Of a DNA stretch of 64,000 bases, positions 58,301 through 64,000 are shown in pieces. A model generated the notes under the pieces. The model did no database searches. It worked only from the letters and a program-made list of their open reading frames with translations, and had not been told where the DNA came from. This DNA comes from Actinoplanes sp. N902-109. GTDB lineage: Bacteria; Actinomycetota; Actinomycetes; Mycobacteriales; Micromonosporaceae. The stretch is from positions 2,605,501 to 2,669,500 of the forward strand of contig NC_021191.1 in the NCBI RefSeq assembly GCF_000389965.1, read 5' to 3'. How positions within the stretch are numbered: position 1 is the first letter of the stretch; every line of letters starts with the position of its first letter. The translations under genes and the position numbers were made by a program.

Positions 58301-61300
58301 CAGCCGTACCCGGGATTCCCCGGTCCCGGCGTCGTCCGAGCCGGCTGTCACCGCGGTGGCCAGCGGGTGCAGCGCGGCATCGAGCAGGGCCGGGTGCAGG
58401 GTGTGCCCCGCGACATCGGCCGCCTCCGGCAGCGTCACCTCGGCATACGTGTGCTCGCCGGCCCGCCACACCGCGGTGATTCCCTGGAACATCGGCCCGT
58501 AGCCGAGCCCCATGGCACGCAGCTGCGCGTCCAGCTCGTCCAGGTCGACGGCGGAAGCACCGGCCGGCGGCCACACGCCCCGCGCGGTGTCCCGTCCGTC
58601 CGGGCCCGTCGCGGATGCGCCGGCCGCGGTGCGGGTGACCGACTCCGCCGCTTCCGGCAGTGCCGCTTCCGGCGGCGCCGCTTCCGGCAGTGCCGCGGGT
58701 GGGGCCTCAGTGCTGTCGCTGAGCGTCCCACTGGCATGCCGCGTCCAGGTGCCGCTGTCGTCCTCGGGCCGGGAGTGCACGGTCACCGAGCGCTGCCCGT
58801 CCGCGGTGGGCTCACCCACCGCCACGCGCAGGTGGACCGCGCCCTGCTCAGGCACTACCAGCGGCGCTTCGAGCACCAGATCCGCCACGCTGCCGGCGGC
58901 ACACCGGTCAGCCGCATGCAACGCGAGATCCACGAACGCGGTGCCCGGCAGCAGCACCCGGTCGTGCACCCGGTGATCGGCCAGCCAGGGGTGGCTCCGC
59001 ACCGACAACCGCCCGGTGAACAGCCGGCTGTCGGTGTCACCCGGTTCGACCTCGGTCGCCAGCAGGGCGTGCCCGGCGCCGGCGAGGCCCAGCCCGACGG
59101 CGTCGCGCACGGTCGTCGGTACGTCCAGCCAGTAGCGCTGCCGTTGGAAGGCGTAGGTCGGCAGGTCGAGTCTGTTCTGGCTGTGGTGGTGCCAGTTGAC
59201 GGTGATTCCTCGGGTGTGGCAGGTGGCGAGGTTGGTGAGGAATTGGGTGGTGTCGTGGTGTTCGCGGCGCAGTGTTCCGGTGGTCAGTGGGACGTGGTTG
59301 TCGTCGAGGGCGCTGGTGAGGACGGGGTGGGGTGAGCATTCGATGAAGGTGGTGTGCCCGTCGTGGAGGGCGTGTTGGACGGCGTGGTGGAACTGCACGG
59401 TGTTGCGCAGGTTGTCGTACCAGTACGTGGCGGTGAGTTGATCGCCGTCAATACGTGCACCGGTCAACGTTGAGTACATCAACGTTGACGTGTCGGCTGG
59501 TTCGATCTCGGCGAGTGCGTGGAGGAGCTGTTCTTTGATGGGTTCGACGTAGGGGGAGTGGCTGGCGTAGTCGACTTTGATGCGCCGCCCTTGGTAGCGC
59601 TCGGTGAGGGCGTCGATGGTGTCGGGTTCGCCGGCTATCACGGTGCTGCTATCGCTGTTGATGACGGCGATGTGGGTGCCGTCGGGTAGTTCGATGGTGG
59701 TGGCGTCCAGGGGGAGGGAGGTCATGGCGCCTTGCCCGGCGAGTTGGGTGAGTAGTTGGGCGCGGCGGGTGACGATTTCGGCGCCTTGGTGCAGGGTGAG
59801 GGCTCCGGCGATGTGGGCGGCGGCGATTTCGCCTTGGGAGTGGCCGATGACGGCGTCGGGGTGGATGTTGTGGTGTTGCCAGAGTCGGGCGAGGCTGGTT
59901 TGTACGGCGTAGAGGGCGGGTTGGATGATTTCGACGCCGTCGAGGGGTTGACCGGTGGTCAGTAGGTTGATGAGGTTCCAGCCGGTGAAGGGTTGCAGTG
60001 CGGCGGCGGCGTTGTGCAGGTGGTGGGCGAATACTGGTGAGGAGTGCAGGAGTTCGGTGGCCATGGCGGTGTATTGGCTGCCTTGGCCGGGGAACACGAA
60101 TACGGTTTTGCCGGTTGGTTGGACGCTGCCGGTGATCAGGGTGGGGGTTTCCGCACCGTTGGCCAGTGCGGTGAGCCCGGCCAGCGCCGACGCCCGGTCT
60201 TCCGCCAGCACGACAGCCCGTTCACTGAGATGCGCGCGCCCCCGGTCAAGCTCGGCACCGACATCAGCCAACGCCACGTCCGCATGTCCTTGGAGCCACC
60301 GAGCCAGGCGCGCGGCCTGCCCCCGCAACGCATCGGCAGTCCGAGCAGAAACCGCCAAGGCAACCGGCTCGCCGGACGCGCCCGACCCCGTCGGGGAAGC
60401 CGACTCAACCGCCTCAACCGATACACCGGAATCCAGCGCCGTTCCCGCCGCCGTCGTTCCCGCCGCTGTCGTTCCCGCCGCTGTCGTTCCCGCCGCTGTC
60501 GTTCCCGCCGCTGTCGTTCCCGCCGCTGTCGTTCCCGCCGCTGTCGTTCCCGCCGCTGTCGTTCCCGTCGTTCCCGCCGCCGTCGTTCCCGTCGGGATCG
60601 GCGTTTCCGTGGCGACCGACGGTGCCGGCGCTACCGACGTGGCCGGCACCACCGTTTCCCGGCCGGCCGGCGCTTCTTCGATGATGACGTGGGCGTTGGT
60701 GCCGCTGATGCCGAACGACGACACACCCGCGCGGCGCCGCCGATCGTCCGAGCGCTGCCACGGCTGCTGTTCGGTGAGCAACCGGACCGCTGAGGAACTC
60801 CAGTCGACATGCGGCGAGGGCGCTGCGGCATGCAAAGTACGCGGCAAGGTCTCGTGCCGAAGAGCTTGAACCATCTTGATGATGCCGCCCACTCCCGCGG
60901 CGGCTTGGGTGTGGCCGATGTTCGACTTGAGGGAGCCGAGCCAGAGGGGGTCGGTGCGCTGCTGGCCGTACACGTTGATCAATGCTTGGGCTTCGATGGG
61001 GTCGCCAAGCGTCGTGCCGGTGCCGTGGGCTTCGACGGCGTCGACGTCGGCGGGGGTGAGTCCGGCGTTGGCGAGAGCCTGGTGGATGACGCGCTCCTGG
61101 GAGGGGCCGTTGGGTGCGGTGAGGCCGTTGGAGGCGCCGTCCTGGTTGATGGCTGATCCGCGGATCACCGCGAGCACGGGGTGACCGTTGCGTTCGGCGT
61201 CGGAGAGGCGTTCCAGCAACAGCAGGCCTACGCCCTCGGACCAACCGGTGCCGTCGGCGTCGGCCGAGAAAGCCTTGCAACGCCCGTCCGGTGACAGTGC

Positions 61301-64000
61301 GCGTTGCCGGCTGAACTCGATGAACAATCCGGGCGACGACATGATCGCGGCGCCGCCGGCCAGGGCGAGGTCGCACTCACCCGAGCGCAGCGCCTGGCTT
61401 GCCAGGTGAGCCGCGACCAGCGAGGACGAGCAGGCGGTGTCCACCGTGACAGCGGGCCCCTCGAACCCGAAGGTGTACGAGACCCGGCCGGTCGCCACGC
61501 TGCCCGCACTGCCGTTCCCGATGTGCCCGTCGAAGCTTTCCGGTACGTGATGCAGCCGCGCGCCGTAGTCGTTGTACATCAAGCCGGCATAGACGCCCGT
61601 ACGGCTGCCGCGCAGCGTGCCCGGGTCGATGCCGGCGCGTTCCAGCGTTTCCCACGCGGTTTCCAGCAGGAGCCGCTGTTGCGGGTCGATGGCGAGGGCC
61701 TCGCGCGGGCTGATGCCGAAGAACTCCGGGTCGAAGCCGTCGGCGTCGTACAGGAAACCGCCGTTCCGGGTGTATGACTTGCCGATCGCTGCCGGATCGG
61801 GGTCGTAGAGCGTCTCGACGTCCCAGCCCCGGTTCTCCGGGAAGCCGCCCATGGCGTCCGTGCCGGCTCGGACCAGTTCCCACAGGTCTTCCGGCGCCGC
61901 GACGGCACCGGGATAGCGGCAGGCCATCGCAACGATGGCGATCGGCTCGTCCGTGACCCGCGCGGCGACCGGTGCGGCGGTGGCCTTTCCGGCGCCTGCG
62001 AGCAGCTTCTCCAACTGCGCGATGAGAGCTGCGGGGGTCGGGTGGTCGAAGATGAGCGTGGCGGGCAGCCGCAGGCCGGTCGCGGTGGCCAGGCGGTTGC
62101 GCAGCTCCAGCGCCGTCAGCGAGTCGAAGCCGAGATCGCGGAACGGGCGTTCCCGGTCGAGGTCGAACGTTCCGCTGTGCCCGAGAACGCCCGTCACGTG
62201 GCGCGCAACGACCTCGTCGAGATTCGCCGGTGATGCAGCCGGGCCGGTCGGCGCTGTTCGCCGCACCGCACTGAAGTGTGCGGCGACTGGGACGGGGTGG
62301 CCGGTGGTGATGGCTTGGTTGAGGAGGTGGAGTGCTTGGTGGGTGGGGATGGGGGTGATGCCGCGGTTGGTGAGGTGGGTGGTGTGGTTTTTGGTGAGGG
62401 TGCTGGTGGTGGCCCAGAGTCCCCAGTTGATGGCGGTGGCGGGTTGGTGGTGGTGGTGGCGGTGGGTGGCGAGGGCGTTGAGGAAGGCGTTGGCGGCGGC
62501 GTAGGTGGTTTGGCCGGGGTTGGGGGTGGTGGCGGCGAGGCTGCTGTAGAGGATGAAGGCTTTGAGGGGGTGGTGTTGGGTGAGTTGGTGGAGGTGCCAG
62601 GCGGGGTTGGCTTTGGGGGTGAGGGTGGTGGTGAGGTGGTGGGGTGTTTGGTTTTCGGTGGTGGTGTCGGCGGTGGTGCCGGCGGTGTGGATGATGGCGG
62701 TGAGTGGTCCGGTGGTGTGGATGAGGGTGGTCAACTCGTCGGGGTTGGTGATGTCGCAGTGGTGGATGGTGGTGTTGTCGGTGGGGGTGAGGGTGGTGTT
62801 GCGGGTGGCCAAATGGAGGTGGGCGTGGGGGTGTGTGGTGCGTAGGTGGTTGATGGTGTGGGTGGCGAGGGTGCCGGAGGCGCCGGTGATGAGGATGTTG
62901 TCCCCGAGTTCGGGCACCTCGTCGGTGGTGGTGGTGAGTGTTTGTAGGTGGGCGGTGTAGGTGGTGTTGTTGCGGATGGCTGCGGCGGGTGCGTTGGTGT
63001 AGTGCGAGGGGTTGTTGGTGTCGATGAGGTGGATGGGTAGGTCGGGGTGTTCGGCTTGGGTTGTTTGGATGAGGGCCCAGATGGGTGCTTGGTTGAGGTT
63101 GATGGGTTCGTCAACGTTGATGGTGACGGCTTGATGGGTGCGCACGATCAACGTGCCGGTGGGGTTGGCGAGGTAGTTCTGTACGGCGGTGAGGACGTGG
63201 GTTAGTTGGGCGTGGACGGCTTCGGGTACGTCGAGTTCGTCGGTGGTCAGTGGCTCGATGATGATGGCGTCTGCGGGCAGGGGTAGCAGCGGCACGTCGG
63301 CGCGCCGCCACACCAGCTCCCGCAACGGCTGGCCCATGGCCAATGGCCTGGTGCTCACCGCGCCGATCGACGCGACCGGCGTGCCAGCCTCGTCGGTGAC
63401 CGTCATCGCGAAGGTGCGCTCGCCGGTAGCGACTGCCGACACGCGCAGCGCCGCGGGCACCAGGCCGGCGTGCACCGTCACGTCCGAGAAGGAGAACGGC
63501 ACCTGCACCGCCGATCCCGGTTCGACCAGCGCGTGCAGGCAGGCGTCCAGCAGCGCCGGGTGCCAGCGGTAGCCGCGCGGGTCGAGCCCGTCCGGGAGGT
63601 GTACCTCAGCCGACGTGTGCTCGCCGGTGCGCCGGCCCGCGCGCAAACCTTGCAGAGCAGGCCCGTACCCGAGCTGGAGCTGGATCGCGTCGACGTCGAT
63701 CGGCGTACCGGCAGCTGACCAGGCAGCCACTGCGCCGTTTCCGGACGCACCGGCCGGTCCCGTCGCAGTCAGCGTCGCCGTGGCGTGCCGGGTCCACGTC
63801 TCCTCCTCGGCGGATCGCGCGTGGACGCTCAGCGTGCCGGTGTCCCGGTCGGCGGCGATCTGCACCTCGACGGCGCCGTCCGGGTCGAGGGCCAGCGGTG
63901 CCTCGATCGTCAGATCGGCGAGGTGTGGCAGCCCCAGCCGCGCGCCGGTGTGCAGGGCCAGGTCCACGAAGGCCGTGCCGGGCAACAGGATCCGCCCGGC
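55391..64000 (-). CDS. Type I PKS, 5'-incomplete: ...DH-KR-ACP, then KS-AT-DH-ER-KR-ACP
   Basis: At least 2870 residues, open at the right edge. The first visible module starts inside DH ([25 protein letters not shown]; 64000 to about 63340), then a Thr/His/Asn-rich KR ([14 protein letters not shown], Ser-Tyr-Asn present, TAD in place of LDD; about 63330-62270) and ACP ([14 protein letters not shown]). The second, complete module has KS (61950-60680), a GTTAA-repeat linker, AT (GHSQGE and YASH, methylmalonyl; 60112-59130), DH ([19 protein letters not shown]), ER (about 57630-56700; [20 protein letters not shown] motif [15 protein letters not shown]), KR ([10 protein letters not shown], Ser-Tyr-Asn present) and ACP ([14 protein letters not shown]), then a C-terminal docking domain (residual [16 protein letters not shown]). 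It should reduce its unit fully to a methyl-branched alkyl. In the ER the position next to GM is Val rather than Tyr, which from known ER studies suggests a 2R methyl. It feeds the PKS at 45094-55365, whose start is 25 bp beyond its stop. Confidence 0.95.
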   Translation of the reverse strand, partial: AGRILLPGTAFVDLALHTGARLGLPHLADLTIEAPLALDPDGAVEVQIAADRDTGTLSVHARSAEEETWTRHATATLTATGPAGASGNGAVAAWSAAGTPIDVDAIQLQLGYGPALQGLRAGRRTGEHTSAEVHLPDGLDPRGYRWHPALLDACLHALVEPGSAVQVPFSFSDVTVHAGLVPAALRVSAVATGERTFAMTVTDEAGTPVASIGAVSTRPLAMGQPLRELVWRRADVPLLPLPADAIIIEPLTTDELDVPEAVHAQLTHVLTAVQNYLANPTGTLIVRTHQAVTINVDEPINLNQAPIWALIQTTQAEHPDLPIHLIDTNNPSHYTNAPAAAIRNNTTYTAHLQTLTTTTDEVPELGDNILITGASGTLATHTINHLRTTHPHAHLHLATRNTTLTPTDNTTIHHCDITNPDELTTLIHTTGPLTAIIHTAGTTADTTTENQTPHHLTTTLTPKANPAWHLHQLTQHHPLKAFILYSSLAATTPNPGQTTYAAANAFLNALATHRHHHHQPATAINWGLWATTSTLTKNHTTHLTNRGITPIPTHQALHLLNQAITTGHPVPVAAHFSAVRRTAPTGPAASPANLDEVVARHVTGVLGHSGTFDLDRERPFRDLGFDSLTALELRNRLATATGLRLPATLIFDHPTPAALIAQLEKLLAGAGKATAAPVAARVTDEPIAIVAMACRYPGAVAAPEDLWELVRAGTDAMGGFPENRGWDVETLYDPDPAAIGKSYTRNGGFLYDADGFDPEFFGISPREALAIDPQQRLLLETAWETLERAGIDPGTLRGSRTGVYAGLMYNDYGARLHHVPESFDGHIGNGSAGSVATGRVSYTFGFEGPAVTVDTACSSSLVAAHLASQALRSGECDLALAGGAAIMSSPGLFIEFSRQRALSPDGRCKAFSADADGTGWSEGVGLLLLERLSDAERNGHPVLAVIRGSAINQDGASNGLTAPNGPSQERVIHQALANAGLTPADVDAVEAHGTGTTLGDPIEAQALINVYGQQRTDPLWLGSLKSNIGHTQAAAGVGGIIKMVQALRHETLPRTLHAAAPSPHVDWSSSAVRLLTEQQPWQRSDDRRRRAGVSSFGISGTNAHVIIEEAPAGRETVVPATSVAPAPSVATETPIPTGTTAAGTTGTTAAGTTAAGTTAAGTTAAGTTAAGTTAAGTTAAGTTAAGTALDSGVSVEAVESASPTGSGASGEPVALAVSARTADALRGQAARLARWLQGHADVALADVGAELDRGRAHLSERAVVLAEDRASALAGLTALANGAETPTLITGSVQPTGKTVFVFPGQGSQYTAMATELLHSSPVFAHHLHNAAAALQPFTGWNLINLLTTGQPLDGVEIIQPALYAVQTSLARLWQHHNIHPDAVIGHSQGEIAAAHIAGALTLHQGAEIVTRRAQLLTQLAGQGAMTSLPLDATTIELPDGTHIAVINSDSSTVIAGEPDTIDALTERYQGRRIKVDYASHSPYVEPIKEQLLHALAEIEPADTSTLMYSTLTGARIDGDQLTATYWYDNLRNTVQFHHAVQHALHDGHTTFIECSPHPVLTSALDDNHVPLTTGTLRREHHDTTQFLTNLATCHTRGITVNWHHHSQNRLDLPTYAFQRQRYWLDVPTTVRDAVGLGLAGAGHALLATEVEPGDTDSRLFTGRLSVRSHPWLADHRVHDRVLLPGTAFVDLALHAADRCAAGSVADLVLEAPLVVPEQGAVHLRVAVGEPTADGQRSVTVHSRPEDDSGTWTRHASGTLSDSTEAPPAALPEAAPPEAALPEAAESVTRTAAGASATGPDGRDTARGVWPPAGASAVDLDELDAQLRAMGLGYGPMFQGITAVWRAGEHTYAEVTLPEAADVAGHTLHPALLDAALHPLATAVTAGSDDAGTGESRVRLPFSWAGVTLHAAAATTARVRMTATGPDTVAIDATDPAGAPILTVRELAVRAVDAGAAAAAQRPQELFEVVWVPVEPARGSGVATDTFDVPPVVADANADADADATVPALAHAAVTAMLDRVRAWLADPATTGRRLAVVLHGAIAALPGDHVPDLPHAPLWGLLRSAQTENPDRIVLVDVDAHPDSAGLLEAVLAGDEPQVAVRAGTAYAARLQHADDASALTVPAEPWQLSLSGGALGLALVPAPGNVAPLGPGQVRIAVRAAGLNFRDVLLALGMVPEDDRPTGGEAAGVVLEVAPGVTRVQPGDRVMGLLSGGIGPVSVTDERMLTRMPKGWTFAQAAAIPVVFMTAWYGLVDLAAARPGESLLIHAATGGVGMAAVQIARHLGLEVYGTASPAKWPVLRGQGLDDAHIASSRTLEFAERFRVAGGIDIVLNSLAREFADATLDLVAPGGRFLEMGKTDIRDPRDYPALRYRAYDLLDAGPERISEMLDELRDRFDAGDLRAVPVTAWDIRRAPQAIRHLSQAAHVGKVVLTLPAPLDPDGTVLVTGATGALGSLVAQHLVAAHGVRNLLLTSRSGPDSETATRLCADLAAQGADVRLVACDTADREQLAELLASVPAAHPLTAVVHSAGVLADATLDRLTADQLTAVLRPKVDAAWQLHELTADADLAAFVLFSSAAGTFGNAGQGNYAAANVFLDMLAGQRRAAGRPGTSIAWGLWQRSGGMTGHLDEGDRERLRRTGTIPLADAEGLALFDAALAAPAPTAVAVRTDLSRLTGPVPPLLRSLVRPVRRRAGTAVAQDPQTWRDRLAAMPAADRRATLLGLVRSHVTAVLGHAAATLAEDRAFKELGFDSLTAVELRNRLATAIGETLPATLVFDHPTPAALVAYLDDLVGADAQPGRLALADLDRLEATLSGSGEPDDGTRATLARRLTALLHRLEPPAAAGADLDTATDEELFEALDSELGLA
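57991..58020. repeat. Five 6-bp repeats in the DH-ER linker
   Basis: Five units of CGTCGG (one is CGTTGG) encode the acidic run [10 protein letters not shown] in the linker after the DH of the fully reducing module. A simple slippage-type repeat in frame. Confidence 0.8.
58647..58691. repeat. Three 15-bp repeats in a DH loop
   Basis: Three copies of GCCGCTTCCGGCAGT (the middle one differs at two bases) encode repeated PEAA(L/P) units in a surface loop of the DH in the fully reducing module. Confidence 0.8.
59130..60112 (-). repeat. Duplicated AT-domain segment, copy 2
   Basis: The partner of 47975-48957, at a constant offset of 11155 bp with no insertion or deletion seen. It encodes the AT of the fully reducing module. 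Downstream KS sequence (about 60680-61270) is also closely similar to the corresponding part of the other KS (about 49705-50300), but less so than the AT. Confidence 0.9.
60441..60595. repeat. Coding minisatellite, about ten 15-bp units
   Basis: Tandem copies of GTTCCCGCCGCTGTC: eight contiguous units from 60441 to 60560 (the first with CCGTC), a truncated 9-bp unit, then another full unit at 60570-60584 and a partial one. On the coding strand it gives (GTTAA)n between KS and AT, the same place as the (GTTAGP)n array in the other PKS but with a different unit length. Confidence 0.92.

Noticed and set aside
55487..59335. A 1282-codon + strand frame over the PKS ER-KR-ACP region
   Set aside because: Shadow of the minus-strand PKS gene; composition is typical of antisense high-GC frames and no start context supports it.

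Overview
The window is very GC-rich, with GTG/TTG starts, short Shine-Dalgarno sequences and dense, often overlapping genes. It looks like an actinomycete chromosome. The mix of a SARP regulator, a large LuxR (LAL) regulator, modular type I PKS, Ku, Mn catalase and Nramp would suit Micromonosporaceae or a relative, but that placement is inference from gene content only.

Left part (1-22.9 kb), general and accessory genes: the end of an aromatic-type FAD monooxygenase; a nuclease-fold/lamin-tail protein; a secreted beta-helix protein with its own hairpin terminator; a membrane protein behind a palindromic operator; two divergent regulator/oxidoreductase pairs (MarR with a quinone-reductase-like enzyme, TetR with an SDR); a decayed IS5-type transposase; a SEC-C protein; a small sensorless histidine kinase back to back with a NarL-type response regulator; an Nramp transporter divergent from a manganese catalase; Ku; a TetR-radical SAM operon divergent from a P450; a sirtuin; a chemoreceptor; and a TetR divergent from a DHA2 exporter.

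Right part (about 23.2-64 kb), one type I polyketide cluster. Regulation and housekeeping: SARP coupled to a type II thioesterase, a DUF5988-like small protein and a LAL regulator. Tailoring: a ferredoxin-hydrolase operon divergent from an operon of P450, UspA-like protein and two FAD monooxygenases; a P450-SDR operon; an NmrA-like protein and a DHA2 exporter divergent from a TetR. Assembly line, all on the minus strand and read from the right edge leftwards: an incomplete PKS whose last module is KS-AT-DH-ER-KR-ACP; a bimodular PKS (KS-AT-degenerate DH-ACP, then KS-AT-DH-KR-ACP); a final single module (KS-AT-degenerate KR-ACP) with no thioesterase. A stand-alone alpha/beta hydrolase follows immediately and is a candidate for chain release.

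The most notable signals are: (1) arrays of heptamers (GCTNAAG-like) at 11-bp period, the classic SARP-site geometry, in front of four cluster transcription units; (2) coding minisatellites in the KS-AT linkers of two modules (20 x 18 bp and about 10 x 15 bp), with shorter ones in other linkers; (3) two methylmalonyl-type AT domains that are almost identical over about 985 bp and carry codon usage unlike their surroundings, plus a Thr/His/Asn-rich KR with the same bias; (4) a tandem identical operator CGGAA-N6-TTCCG between the TetR and exporter genes. No tRNA, rRNA or CRISPR array was seen.
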